Part shown: piece by piece, positions 9,434 through 18,028 of the stretch
Position numbering within the stretch: the stretch's first letter is position 1
How the letters are laid out: the number at the start of each line of letters is the position of its first letter
Source: Mesorhizobium sp. PAMC28654
Lineage (GTDB): Bacteria > Pseudomonadota > Alphaproteobacteria > Rhizobiales > Rhizobiaceae
Length of the DNA: 64,000 bases
Reading direction: 5' to 3'
NCBI RefSeq assembly: GCF_020616515.1
Contig: NZ_CP085135.1
Span: 1,240,001-1,304,000, forward strand
The notes under the pieces: generated by a model
What the model was told of the DNA's origin: nothing
What the model saw: only the letters and a program-made list of their open reading frames with translations
Database searches by the model: none
Position numbers and translations under genes: made by a program

Positions 9434-10474
9434 TTACTGCTGGATCAGGTTGTTGAATTTTTCCGTGGCTTCCACGAGGTTGTCACGCCAGAATTCGGCA
9501 TCCTGCAGAACCTGTTTCTTGACGTTCTCGGGCGATGAATTGATGTCCTTGATCCTGTCCGCGGGAATCTTGCCGGTCTCGAAAGCCTTCTCGTTCACTG
9601 GCCCGTTGTCGACATAGAGCGGCAGATTGGCCTGAAGTTGTGGGCTGACGAACATCGCAAGCGCCTTCATGGCGATGTCCTTGTTCTTCGAGCCCTTGGG
9701 TATGACCATGCAGTCCGCGGTGAGAACGCCCTGATCGAAGGAGAAGCTCACCGGCGCGCCTTCCTTCTTCAGGGTGCCGGCGCGCCCGTTCCAGATGCTG
9801 GCCATGTCGACTTCGCCGTCCTTGACCAACTGCATGGCCTGGGCGCCGGACGTCCACCAGGCGTCGATGTGGCCGCGAATCTTGTCCACCGACTTCAAAG
9901 CGGCGTCGACGTCCACGGGATAGACCTTGTCGATGGGAAGGCCTTCGGCAAGGGCAGCGACGCTGAGCGTTTCGGTCGACTGACTTCCGCTGAGCGCGCG
10001 GCGGCCCGGAAACTTCTCGACATTCCAGAAGTCAGCCCAGGTCTTCGGTCCCTTGTCGCCAAAGACATCGGTACGATAGATCAGCACCACGGACGTGTAG
10101 GAGATGCCCACCCAGTCGTCATGCACGAGCTTCGGGTTGATCCCGGTCTTGTCGATGATGTTGTAGTCGAGCTTCTCGAACAGGCCTTCCTTGGAGCCCC
10201 TGGCGCATTCGTCCGCGCCCAGTTCGGTGATGTCCCACTTGACCGCATTGCCGGTCACCTGGAGTCGGACGTCGTCCAGTCCGTTGGTGGTGTCTTCCTT
10301 GATCGTGATGCCGAGTGCATCGGCGGTGGGCTTGAAGAAGGCTTTGGTCTGCGCTTCCTGATAGGTGCCGCCCCACGAAGCGACAGTAATGGTGTCGGCC
10401 GCGAGCGCGCCCGAGACGGCGCCGACGACCAGACCGGCCGTGGCCAGTGCACTAACAAGGCTTGATTTTCTCAT
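9434..10474 (-). CDS. Extracellular solute-binding protein, PotD/family 1 type
   Basis: Periplasmic binding protein, 346 aa. Two ATGs are close together; the second (10474) has GGGGA eight bases upstream, the first is too near that site, so I start at MRKSSLVSALATAGLVVGAV. The signal peptide ends near ALAADT. Mature motifs are TITVASWGGTYQEAQTKAFF and later IWNGRAGTLKKEG and MVIPKGSKNKD, as in Mesorhizobium and Agrobacterium PotD-like proteins. It captures a cationic small molecule (polyamine, opine or amino-acid derivative) for the permeases at 6546-8254. It heads the operon and its promoter contains a 10-bp palindrome. Confidence 0.92.
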   Translation of the reverse strand: MRKSSLVSALATAGLVVGAVSGALAADTITVASWGGTYQEAQTKAFFKPTADALGITIKEDTTNGLDDVRLQVTGNAVKWDITELGADECARGSKEGLFEKLDYNIIDKTGINPKLVHDDWVGISYTSVVLIYRTDVFGDKGPKTWADFWNVEKFPGRRALSGSQSTETLSVAALAEGLPIDKVYPVDVDAALKSVDKIRGHIDAWWTSGAQAMQLVKDGEVDMASIWNGRAGTLKKEGAPVSFSFDQGVLTADCMVIPKGSKNKDIAMKALAMFVSPQLQANLPLYVDNGPVNEKAFETGKIPADRIKDINSSPENVKKQVLQDAEFWRDNLVEATEKFNNLIQQ

Positions 10475-10516
10475 CGTCATGTTCCCCGGATATTGCCATT
10501 GTTTCGGCATTCTATT

Positions 10517-10526
10517 TTGTATACAA
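10517..10526. promoter_or_regulatory. Putative GntR/FCD operator TTGTATACAA
   Basis: A perfect 10-bp palindrome in the divergent promoter region, 43 bases before the binding-protein start and about 175 bases before the regulator gene. It fits the TnGTnnnACnA-like pattern bound by FCD-type GntR regulators (family knowledge). The product of 10700-11398 is the obvious candidate binder. Confidence 0.6.
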
Positions 10527-10699
10527 CTTTGAATGTAATCGCTGGCAAAAACAAATGTCAACTTGAAAGATCGCGTTCTTCAGCCATAAGCTGGCATCCG
10601 CATGGGAGAGTTGAGTGGCCGGCGACCACCGCTGTCCCGACAATGCCGGCGGCCGACAGTGGCCGGCATTTCTCGAGCAAGAATTGGAAATCGCTTCGC

Positions 10700-11398
10700 A
10701 TGGCCAAGGGGAAGAACACGTTGCGCGAATCCGTGTACGGGTCGCTGAAGGCGATCATCGTCACCGGACAATTGCCGCCGGGCGCACGCGTTACCGAGAA
10801 TGACCTGGCAGTGAAGCTGAAGGTCAGCCGCACGCCGGTGCGCGAGGCGCTGAACCGGCTGGAGCAGGACGGGCTGGTCATTGGCCGCCCGCGTCAGGGC
10901 TACGTCGTCACCGAATTCGACATCCACATGTTCCGCGAGGCATTCGAGATACGGGAACTGCTGGATGGTTACGCGACCGAGCTGGCGACGGCCAATATCA
11001 CGGCCAAGGACAAGGAACGCCTGCGCGAAATGGTCAGGGAATGCGAGCGCCTGGCGGCCCTGCCTGACCGCAAATCGGAGGACATGTTCCAGGAGTTGCA
11101 GATCGGAATGGACATCCACCGCACCATCGCCCAGATCAGCGGCAATGTGATGCTTTGCGGGATACTGAACGGCATTCTCGACAAGTGCCAGCATTATGTC
11201 TGGATGGAACTGCTGAGGCTGGACGAATGGAAGATCGCCCGCGACGAGCACTTCGATATTGTCGAGGCGATTTGCGCGGGTGATGCGGCGCGTGCCGTCG
11301 AATTGACGCGCGAGCACATCCGCGGATCACGCAACAACATCCTGCGGCTGCTACAGGCGAAGTCGGACTACCAGACATTTCTTGCTCGCGCCTCATAG
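10700..11398 (+). CDS. GntR family transcriptional regulator, FCD subfamily
   Basis: DNA-binding regulator of 232 aa. The winged helix lies at residues 10-75: LRESVYGSLKAIIVTGQLPP then LAVKLKVSRTPVREALNRLE and GLVIGRPRQGYVV, all textbook GntR. The C-terminal FCD domain has the metal/ligand residues in FEIRELLDGYA (R/E/D), MDIHRTIAQ (D...H) and EHFDIVEAI (H). The start at 10700 (MAKGKNTLRESV) removes a long upstream open stretch with no family resemblance; the ribosome site is weak. It is divergent from the PotABCD/Ggt operon and very likely controls it through the palindrome at 10517. Effector unknown, perhaps the imported compound. Confidence 0.9.
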   Translation: MAKGKNTLRESVYGSLKAIIVTGQLPPGARVTENDLAVKLKVSRTPVREALNRLEQDGLVIGRPRQGYVVTEFDIHMFREAFEIRELLDGYATELATANITAKDKERLREMVRECERLAALPDRKSEDMFQELQIGMDIHRTIAQISGNVMLCGILNGILDKCQHYVWMELLRLDEWKIARDEHFDIVEAICAGDAARAVELTREHIRGSRNNILRLLQAKSDYQTFLARAS

Positions 11399-11451
11399 CA
11401 CAAACAAAGCCGAATGGCCGGGCGGCGAGGCCGCCCAGGCCCTTTACGATA

Positions 11452-12429
11452 TCATGGATAAGCGCCGGCAATGCTCGCGCGCTGGCGCACCAGGGCCAGC
11501 ACTGTGTCTATCGTCGGCGTTTCGACGCCAACAATGCGGCCCAGCTCCGCGACGGCGGCAACCACGGCATCGATCTCCATCTGCCTGCCGCGCTCGAGAT
11601 CCTGCAGCATCGATGTCTTGTGCTCGCCGATGGCGGCCGCGCCGTCGATGCGACGCTCCACCGATATCGGCATGGTCACGCCGAGCGCATTCGCCACCTT
11701 CTCGGCTTCGGTCATGATTGAAAGCGCCAGTCGCCGCGTCTCGGCTTCGCCGCAGATGCGGGCAAGCGTGGCTCCCGTCAGCGCACTGATTGGATTGAAG
11801 GCCACGTTGCCCCACAGCTTCACCCAGATCTCGGTTCGGATGTCGGCCTTGACGGGAGCCTTCAGGCCAGCGCCGATCAGCGCCTTGCTGAACGCCTTTA
11901 CACGCTCCGTGGCAACGCCTGAAGGCTCGCCAAGGCTGAACCGGTCGCCGGAAACATGCTTGACCACACCAGGCTCGACCACTTCCGCCGCCGGGTAGAC
12001 GACACAGCCGATGACTCGGTCGGCTCCAATGCCGTGCTTTTGCACCCCGCCGGGATCGACCGATTCCAGGACATGGTCACGCCATGGACCGTCGAGGTCA
12101 TGAAAATACCACCACGGCACGCCGTTGACCGCCATCACCACGCTGGTTGCCGGCCCGAGCAGTGGCTGCATGCGGTCGACGATACCGGCAACGGCCGGCG
12201 CCTTCAGCGCAACGACGACAACGTCCTGCTCGCCGGCCTCGGCGGGATTTTCATAGGCCGCAACCTGCACGGTCGACGACGTTTCGCTTTCGACGAGACG
12301 AAGCCCACTGGCCTGCATCGCGTGCAAATGAGGCCCGCGCGCGATCAGCGAGACTTCATGGCCGACTTTCGCCAGACGGGCGCCCACCAGGCCGCCGATG
12401 GCACCTGCGCCGTAGATACAGATTCTCAT
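11452..12429 (-). CDS. 2-dehydropantoate 2-reductase (ketopantoate reductase) family protein
   Basis: NADPH-binding reductase of the PanE/ApbA fold, 325 aa. It begins MRICIYGAGAIGGLVGARLA with the GxGxxG dinucleotide motif at residues 7-12. Family positions ALKAPA, AVNGVPWWYF and KLWGNVAFNPISALTGATLA (catalytic Lys and Asn region) are visible. The start overlaps the stop of the acyl-CoA ligase gene (ATGA). Because it is co-translated with a ligase rather than with panB/panC, it may reduce a different 2-oxo acid. Distinguishing real pantothenate function from a paralogue is not possible here. Confidence 0.87.
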   Translation of the reverse strand: MRICIYGAGAIGGLVGARLAKVGHEVSLIARGPHLHAMQASGLRLVESETSSTVQVAAYENPAEAGEQDVVVVALKAPAVAGIVDRMQPLLGPATSVVMAVNGVPWWYFHDLDGPWRDHVLESVDPGGVQKHGIGADRVIGCVVYPAAEVVEPGVVKHVSGDRFSLGEPSGVATERVKAFSKALIGAGLKAPVKADIRTEIWVKLWGNVAFNPISALTGATLARICGEAETRRLALSIMTEAEKVANALGVTMPISVERRIDGAAAIGEHKTSMLQDLERGRQMEIDAVVAAVAELGRIVGVETPTIDTVLALVRQRASIAGAYP

Positions 12430-13955
12430 CGCGTGATCCCCAGCCGTTCGGCAAGACCGATCCGCTGCAATTTTCCGGTCGGTCCTTTCGGTATCTCCTC
12501 CAGGAACACGACGCGACGCGGGACCTTGAAGGGCGCCAGTCTTGTGGCTACGAATTCGCGCAACTCGCTTTCGGTTGCGGCAGCGCCTTCGCGCAGCACC
12601 ACGGCGGCGGCAACTTCCTCGCCGAGCTTCTCGCTCGGCATGCCGAAGGTCAGGGCCTGGAGCACGGCCGGGTGTTCGGCAATGACATCGTCCACCTCGC
12701 GTGGCGAAATCTTCTCGCCTCCGCGATTGATGATCTCCTTGAGCCGGCCACTGATGGTGAGGTAGCCCTGCTCGTCCAGATGGCCAAGGTCGCCGGTGCG
12801 AAACCAGCCATCGCGAAAGGCCTCGGCATTGGCTTCCGGACGATTCTCGTAGCCGCCGGTCACATTCGGCCCGCGGATGACGATTTCGCCGGGTTGGCCC
12901 GGCGCCGCCAGTTTTCCGGAAGCGCCGAGGATCGCCACCTCGGGACCAGCGGCGATGCCGACCGAGCCCGGCTTGCGCGGCGATGGCGGCAACGGGTTGC
13001 TGGTCATCTGGTGCGCCGCTTCCGTCATGCCGTAGGATTCGATAACCGGACAGGCAAAGATCTGCTCAAGTTCGCCGATCAGTACCGGCGACATTGGCGC
13101 GGACGAGGAGCGGATGAGCCGCAGCCTGTGCCGCTCCATCACCTCGCGGTTGCGTTCGGCACGGCCGAGGATCGCCTGATGCATGGACGGCACGGCGCTG
13201 TACCAGGTGGCAGTCGACTCATCCAGCCAGCCGAAGAAGCGCAGCGCATTGAAGCCGCCGCCGCAATAGACGCTGGCGCCGGCGGCGATCGAAGACAGCA
13301 GCGCACCGATCAGGCCATGAATGTGGAAAAGCGGCATGATCACCAGCCCGCGATCAGACTGGGTCAACGACAGCGTGCGGGCGATGTTGCGGGCCGAGGT
13401 TGTCAGGTTGAGGTGGCTGAGCGGCACGATCTTTGGTTTCGACGTGGTTCCGGAAGTATGCAGCACCAGCGCGATATCCGCAGGCGTCGCGTCGGCATCA
13501 GCCACCGGCGCGCCCGTTGCCTGCCCGACGACGAGATCGAATGACCCGGTCGGCGCATCATTCACGGGGCGCAACTCGATGATCGCCACGCCGCGTGCTA
13601 GCGCTGCCGCGCGCGCCGGCGTCTCGGACCCTTCCAGCACCACCAAGGCCTTGGTGCCGAGGTCGTTCAAGTAATAGTCGAACTCCTCCGTGCGATAGCT
13701 TGGATTGAGCGGCGCGGCCGTGGCCGCCGAGGCAATCGCCAGGAACGCGGTGGCCAGTTCGGCGCTGTCCGGCATGACGATCGCCACGCGGTCGCCGGCA
13801 GCAATGCCGGCCTTTCGAAACACAGCAGCGACGGCCGCGATCCGGTCGCCAAGCCCACCATAAGTCAGCGGGGCACGTCCGGGTGCGAGAATGGCGAGGG
13901 ATGCCGGATCATGCGCGGCGACAAGCGCCGGAATTGTTGAAGTCGCGGATGTCAT
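12426..13955 (-). CDS. AMP-dependent acyl-CoA synthetase (oxalyl-CoA synthetase-like)
   Basis: ANL-superfamily adenylating enzyme, 509 aa, starting at the ATG after GAGGA (upstream reading lacks family resemblance). Core motifs: the P-loop HTSGTTSKPKIVPLSHLNL, the central PLFHIHGLIGALLS, ESYGMTEAAHQM, GWFRTGDLGHLDEQGYL, the hinge GRLKEIINRGGEKISP and the C-terminal catalytic lysine in KGPTGKLQR. The stretch PLFHIHGL...ATWYSAVPSMHQAIL resembles the Pcs60/AAE3 group that activates oxalate. It forms the carboxylate-CoA thioester using ATP. It is paired with a ketopantoate-reductase-like enzyme and a FadR-like regulator. The oxalate assignment is an inference; the enzyme class is firm. Confidence 0.9.
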   Translation of the reverse strand: MTSATSTIPALVAAHDPASLAILAPGRAPLTYGGLGDRIAAVAAVFRKAGIAAGDRVAIVMPDSAELATAFLAIASAATAAPLNPSYRTEEFDYYLNDLGTKALVVLEGSETPARAAALARGVAIIELRPVNDAPTGSFDLVVGQATGAPVADADATPADIALVLHTSGTTSKPKIVPLSHLNLTTSARNIARTLSLTQSDRGLVIMPLFHIHGLIGALLSSIAAGASVYCGGGFNALRFFGWLDESTATWYSAVPSMHQAILGRAERNREVMERHRLRLIRSSSAPMSPVLIGELEQIFACPVIESYGMTEAAHQMTSNPLPPSPRKPGSVGIAAGPEVAILGASGKLAAPGQPGEIVIRGPNVTGGYENRPEANAEAFRDGWFRTGDLGHLDEQGYLTISGRLKEIINRGGEKISPREVDDVIAEHPAVLQALTFGMPSEKLGEEVAAAVVLREGAAATESELREFVATRLAPFKVPRRVVFLEEIPKGPTGKLQRIGLAERLGITR

Positions 13956-13983
13956 CGATGGGTCCTCGCTTGTCGTAAAGGGT

Positions 13984-14655
13984 TCAGCCGGCGCTGCCAA
14001 AGAGGCCGTCGCGCACGGATTCCAGATGGCGCCGCATCGCCTGGGCAGCGGCTTCCGCGTCGCGCCCGGCAATGGCGTCGACATAGGCGCGGTGTTCCTC
14101 GCGATAGATGGTGAGGCGTTCCTGCGTCAGCGTTTCATGCCGCAGCCGCGACCATTGCGGCTGGGCGCGAATGGCGTTGAAGGCCTCGTAGATCGACAGC
14201 AGCAGCACATTGTGCGCTGCTTCGGCGACCGCCCGGTGCAGCCGTGCGTCCCACAGCTCCCACGTCTCGACATCCTTCGCCACTTCGCTCCTGGCGAGCA
14301 GATGACGTAGCTCGGCGATCTCGGCCGCCGTTGCCCGTGTCGCCGCTAACCGCGCCAGCGACGGCTCGACAAGGATTCGCGCTTCCATCAGTTCATTCGG
14401 GCTGGTGTGCGGCGCGACCAACGGTGCCGTCCCTGCAAGGCGACGCGGGCGACCCCCAACGAAAGTGCCCTGCCCGACATGGCGCCAGATCTTGCCTTCG
14501 GCTTCGAGCACTTCGAGGCCTTCGCGCAAAGCACTGCGGCTGAGGTCGAGTTGTTCGGAAAGATCGCGCTCCGCCGGAAGCCTGCTGGCCTCAGGAAAGG
14601 ACGCACTCCCGATCAATTCAAGCAGCTTTGATACGGCGCGTTCCCTACGCCTCAT
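13984..14655 (-). CDS. GntR family regulator, FadR/FCD type
   Basis: Regulator of 223 aa starting MRRRERAVSKLLELIGS; a TTG five codons upstream is an alternative. Winged-helix motifs are LPAERDLSEQLDLSRSALRE and GLEVLEAEGKIWRHVGQGTF, as in FadR, LldR and PdhR relatives. The FCD domain follows, with ARILVEPSLARLA, DARLHRAVAEA and EEHRAYVDAI. It is followed 28 bases later by the acyl-CoA ligase gene on the same strand, which it probably controls together with itself. Copies of TTGATACCAA flank its start and are likely operators. No clear ribosome site is visible. Confidence 0.88.
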   Translation of the reverse strand: MRRRERAVSKLLELIGSASFPEASRLPAERDLSEQLDLSRSALREGLEVLEAEGKIWRHVGQGTFVGGRPRRLAGTAPLVAPHTSPNELMEARILVEPSLARLAATRATAAEIAELRHLLARSEVAKDVETWELWDARLHRAVAEAAHNVLLLSIYEAFNAIRAQPQWSRLRHETLTQERLTIYREEHRAYVDAIAGRDAEAAAQAMRRHLESVRDGLFGSAG

Positions 14656-14758
14656 TTGATACCAACCCAAATTGGTTTCACGATTTGGATGCAGCGTATC
14701 AGCGAAACAAATTTCAGAGCGAGCAGAATTTTGATGTCAATTCTGAAATTGGTATCAA
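14656..14758. promoter_or_regulatory. Repeated operator-like motif TTGATACCAA / TTGGTATCAA
   Basis: TTGATACCAA at 14656-14665 touches the start codon of the FadR-like gene. Its exact reverse complement TTGGTATCAA is at 14749-14758, a one-mismatch relative (TTGGTTTCA, 14671-14679) makes a hyphenated dyad with the first copy, and TTGATGTCAA stands at 14731-14740. Such TGGTnnnCCA-like sites are typical of FadR/PdhR-type proteins, so autoregulation is likely. Confidence 0.5.
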
Positions 14759-14964
14759 TCAGGCCGACCGAAAACGTCAATGTCCGGCCAAGCGCATCTT
14801 TGACTTCGCGGTAAGCCGCGCTGGCATACGCATTGCCGCAGTGATCGCGTCTCTCGCGACGAGCCGAGCCGATGGCGAAATTTGGATGAAGCAGAGCCGA
14901 CTGGCATTCAGGACTGCTCTGGCGAGCAGGCCTGCTTCGCGTTTCAGGGCTTCCGGGCCGGCAG
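14671..14964. other. Intergenic region, no gene seen
   Basis: Contains the operator-like repeats noted at 14656-14758. Beyond them no coding pattern, hairpin terminator or repeat is obvious; the stretch nearest 14760-14960 is featureless to reading. Confidence 0.35.
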
Positions 14965-15049
14965 TGGTGGAGAGGGTTGGATTTGAACCAACGTAGGCAT
15001 AGCCAACGGATTTACAGTCCGTCCCCTTTAACCACTCGGGCACCTCTCC
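14965..15049 (-). tRNA. tRNA-Tyr (GTA)
   Basis: Read on the minus strand, the RNA begins GGAGAGGTGCCCGAGTGGTT and has the anticodon loop CTGTAAA (anticodon GTA) inside the stem CGGA/TCCG. A long variable arm makes it a class II tRNA, as tyrosine tRNAs are in bacteria. The T arm has GGTTCAAATCC, and the acceptor stem closes with CCTCTCC followed by encoded ACCA. Length is 85 nt. Confident by cloverleaf, anticodon and length. Confidence 0.95.
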
Positions 15050-15248
15050 AGTCTGCCGCCGGAGCCATGCAACGAGGCTGCGTCACGACCGCCATGGCTG
15101 TCGTCCGCGATGCGCCTTATGGCGGCACCATCCAAAACTGTCAACCGCAACATTCCGGCAAAACGCATTGAAATTTCATCCGCGTCACGATGGGTGGTTG
15201 TCCGGCGCGACTGTATCCATTTCCAGCGGACATGGTTATAGAACCGGC

Positions 15249-16106
15249 ATGAACAGCGATAACAATTCCAAGACACCAAAAGACACCCACTACGCCAAGC
15301 TGCGCCGCGCCTATCGCGACGAGAAGAGCGGCGGCGCGCCAGCATTCCGGCCACGCCAACCAGTGCCGCCGGGCGAAAATGCAGCGGATGGGCTGGTCCG
15401 GCTCTATGGCCTGCACACGGTACGGGCTGCGCTGGACAATCCACGCCGCAAGATCAGCAAGATGCTGGTGACGCGCAATGCGCTGGAGCGCCTGGACATA
15501 GCCGACCTCGCCGCCTTGCCCTTCAAGACCGAACTTGTCGAGCCGAGGGACATCGACAAGGTGATCGGCTCCGACGCCGTGCACCAGGGCGTGCTGATCG
15601 AGGCCGAACCGTTGAAGCCGAAGCGCCTTGATGCCCTTGGGGATGCCAAACTGGTGCTGGTGCTGGACCAGGTCACCGATCCGCACAATGTCGGCGCCAT
15701 CCTGCGCTCGGCGGTGGCCTTCGGTGCCGGTGCGCTGATCACCACGGCGCGCCATAGCCCACAGGAATCAGGCGTGTTGGCAAAATCGGCTTCCGGCGCG
15801 CTGGAACATATCGACCAGATCGAAGTGAAGAACCTGGCTGACGCGCTTGGGCAATTGCGCGAAGCCGGCTTCCAGACCATCGGCCTTGATTCGGACGGCC
15901 CCACGGAACTTGAAACCAGCTTCGCCGGTGACAAGATCGCCTTGGTGCTGGGCGCCGAGGGCAAGGGGCTGCGCCAGAAGACTCAGGAGACGGTTACGAC
16001 GCTGGCACGCCTCGACATGCCCGGCGCCATCCGATCGCTCAATGTGTCTAATGCCGCCGCGGTCAGCCTCTATGCGGCACGGGCATTCCTGAAGCAGCGC
16101 GGCTAA
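15249..16106 (+). CDS. rlmB: 23S rRNA (guanosine-2'-O)-methyltransferase, TrmH/SpoU family
   Basis: SPOUT-class RNA methyltransferase, 285 aa. I use the ATG at 15249 (MNSDNNSKTPKDTHYAKLRR); the upstream open frame lacks family sequence. After a basic N-terminus, the substrate-binding domain starts at VRLYGLHTVRAALDNPRRKI, and the knotted methyltransferase domain carries the three SpoU motifs: VLDQVTDPHNVGAILRSA (motif 1), LVLGAEGKGLR (motif 2) and LDMPGAIRSLNVSNAAAV (motif 3). It methylates the ribose of G2251 in 23S rRNA if it is RlmB; other TrmH paralogues methylate different sites. Single gene beside tRNA-Tyr. Confidence 0.9.
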   Translation: MNSDNNSKTPKDTHYAKLRRAYRDEKSGGAPAFRPRQPVPPGENAADGLVRLYGLHTVRAALDNPRRKISKMLVTRNALERLDIADLAALPFKTELVEPRDIDKVIGSDAVHQGVLIEAEPLKPKRLDALGDAKLVLVLDQVTDPHNVGAILRSAVAFGAGALITTARHSPQESGVLAKSASGALEHIDQIEVKNLADALGQLREAGFQTIGLDSDGPTELETSFAGDKIALVLGAEGKGLRQKTQETVTTLARLDMPGAIRSLNVSNAAAVSLYAARAFLKQRG

Positions 16107-16146
16107 GCCGGAAGCGGCAACCGATCCGCCCGATCGAAACGAGAAA

Positions 16147-16175
16147 CGGGTTCCGGCGACGAACGCCGGAACCCG
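16147..16175. terminator. Bidirectional hairpin between convergent genes
   Basis: CGGGTTCCGGCG (16147-16158) pairs perfectly with CGCCGGAACCCG (16164-16175) around ACGAA. It lies between the convergent ends of rlmB and glxR; the T-tail is poor on both strands, so termination strength is uncertain. Confidence 0.6.
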
Positions 16176-16231
16176 CTCTTCGCGAGGCAAAGAGTTGGCG
16201 GCTTGGGAACGTTGCGCCGCCCCCTCCTGAC

Positions 16232-17149
16232 CTATGCCGCCTTGCCTTTGGCTTCGGCTGCTTCGCCGCCGACTTCGAAATTCGCCATCCGCTCCAGCGC
16301 TCGCACCAGCGCCGAATGATCCTCCTTGGCGCCGCCATTGGCGGCACAAGAATTGAACAGCTGCTGCGTCGTCGAGGTGTTGGGCAGTGACACGCCGAGC
16401 GCCTTGGCGCCCTCCAGCGCCAGGTTGAGATCCTTCTGGTGCAACTCGATGCGGAAACCCGGCGCGAAAGTGCGCTTGACCATGCGCTCGCCATGCACTT
16501 CGAGGATGCGCGAGGCCGCCAACCCGCCCATCAACGCCTGCCGAACCTTGGCCGGATCGGCGCCGGCTTTTGAAGCAAAAACAAGGGCTTCGGCAACGGC
16601 TTCAATGGTCAACGCGACGACGATCTGATTGGCGACCTTGGTGGTCTGGCCGACGCCGTTCGGTCCGACCAGCGTGATGTTCTTGCCCATCTTTTCGAAG
16701 ATGGGCTTGGCGCGCTCGAACGACTTTTCCTCGCCGCCGACCATGATGGTCAGCGATGCCGCCTTGGCGCCAACCTCGCCACCGGACACGGGGGCATCGA
16801 GATAGAGGCAGCCGAGATCGTTGATCTTCTTGGCGAACACCTTGGTCTCGATCGGCGAGATCGAGCTCATGTCGATGACCAGCTTGCCTTTGGTCAAACC
16901 AGAGGCAACGCCATTCTCACCGAACAGCACGTCGGAAACCTGCGGCGTGTCCGGCACCATGGTGATGATGATGTCGGCGGCCTTGGCCACGGCGTGATGG
17001 CCGGTCACGGTCTTCAGCCCCTTGGCAACAAGGTCAACTGGTGGCTTCGAACGATGGTCGCTGGTGACGACCTTGTAAGCTGCGTCGAGAAGGTGCCCTG
17101 CCATCGGCGCGCCCATGATGCCGAGGCCGATGAAGCCGATGGTTTCCAT
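16232..17149 (-). CDS. glxR: 2-hydroxy-3-oxopropionate (tartronate semialdehyde) reductase
   Basis: Beta-hydroxyacid dehydrogenase, 305 aa, starting METIGFIGLGIMGAPMAGHL; this ATG lies seven bases after GGAG, and an ATG two codons earlier is too close to it. GLGIMG is the NAD-binding motif, DAPVSGGEVGAKAASLTIMV the substrate-binding signature, and the catalytic lysine is in GQTTKVANQ. It reduces tartronate semialdehyde to D-glycerate. It is the third gene of a gcl-hyi-glxR operon, with 57 bases after hyi, so the pathway assignment is strong. No glycerate kinase is in view. Confidence 0.93.
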   Translation of the reverse strand: METIGFIGLGIMGAPMAGHLLDAAYKVVTSDHRSKPPVDLVAKGLKTVTGHHAVAKAADIIITMVPDTPQVSDVLFGENGVASGLTKGKLVIDMSSISPIETKVFAKKINDLGCLYLDAPVSGGEVGAKAASLTIMVGGEEKSFERAKPIFEKMGKNITLVGPNGVGQTTKVANQIVVALTIEAVAEALVFASKAGADPAKVRQALMGGLAASRILEVHGERMVKRTFAPGFRIELHQKDLNLALEGAKALGVSLPNTSTTQQLFNSCAANGGAKEDHSALVRALERMANFEVGGEAAEAKGKAA

Positions 17150-17206
17150 TTTCATTCTCCGTCGTGTGTTTTTGTCGAGGCCGCGCTCCCTGGCGCGCGC
17201 CGGCCG

Positions 17207-18004
17207 CTAAGCCGCAGCGCTTCCCTGCCCAGCCAATTCCCGGAGCCAACCCAGCCCAGCTTCCGTCCCGGCCTTGGGCTTGTATTCAGCGCCCACCCAG
17301 CCGGAATAGCCGATGCGGTCGATATGATCATACAGGTAGGGATAGTTGATCTCGCCCGTCCCCGGTTCGTGACGACCGGGATTGTCCGCAAGCTGGATAT
17401 GCGCGATGCGGCCGAGGTTTGCCTCGATGGTACGGGCGAGATCCCCCTCCATGATCTGCATGTGGTAGATGTCGTATTGCAGGTACAGGTTCTTCGAGCC
17501 GACGCGGTCGATCAGCGCCAGCGCCTGGTCCGAATAGTTCAGGAAGAAGCCCGGAATATCCCGGGTATTGATCGGCTCGATCAGAAGCTTGATGCCGGCC
17601 TGCTCCAGTTTCTCCGCCGCGAAAGCCAGGTTCTCGGCAAAGGTATCTTCAAGCACCTTTGCCGCAACGCCTTGCGGCGCGATGCCGGCGAGGCAGTTGA
17701 CCTGCTCACAACCCAGCGCATGCGCGTAGGTGATTGCCTTGGCAACGCCCTGGCGGAATTCGGGGACGCGATCGGGCAGCACGGCAATGCCGCGCTCACC
17801 CTTGGCCCAGTCACCGGCCGGCAGGTTGAACAGGACCTGCGTCAGTCCGTTCTTCTTCAACCGCGCGGCCACGACATCGGGCGCATGGTCGTAGGGACCG
17901 ATATATTCGACGCCCTTGAAGCCCGCGCGCGCGGCGGCATCGAAGCGATCGAGAAAGTCATGCTCGCCAAAGAGCATCGAAAGATTGCCTGAAAACCGTG
18001 GCAT
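17207..18004 (-). CDS. hyi: Hydroxypyruvate isomerase
   Basis: Xylose-isomerase-like TIM barrel, 265 aa, beginning MPRFSGNLSMLFGEHDFLDR, which is close to known Hyi proteins. Conserved metal and substrate residues fall in LLIEPINTRDIPGFF (Glu), QYDIYHMQIMEGD (Asp, His) and HIQLADNPGRHEPGTGEINY (His, Glu). It interconverts hydroxypyruvate and tartronate semialdehyde. It sits 24 bases after gcl on the same strand, which supports Hyi over the related OtnI isomerase. Confidence 0.93.
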   Translation of the reverse strand: MPRFSGNLSMLFGEHDFLDRFDAAARAGFKGVEYIGPYDHAPDVVAARLKKNGLTQVLFNLPAGDWAKGERGIAVLPDRVPEFRQGVAKAITYAHALGCEQVNCLAGIAPQGVAAKVLEDTFAENLAFAAEKLEQAGIKLLIEPINTRDIPGFFLNYSDQALALIDRVGSKNLYLQYDIYHMQIMEGDLARTIEANLGRIAHIQLADNPGRHEPGTGEINYPYLYDHIDRIGYSGWVGAEYKPKAGTEAGLGWLRELAGQGSAAA

Positions 18005-18028
18005 AGCGGGATTTCCTTACAAAGTGAA

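Noticed and set aside
16147..16175. Part of a repeat family
   Set aside because: Its arms are not seen again in the window; its place between convergent gene ends fits a terminator-like hairpin better.
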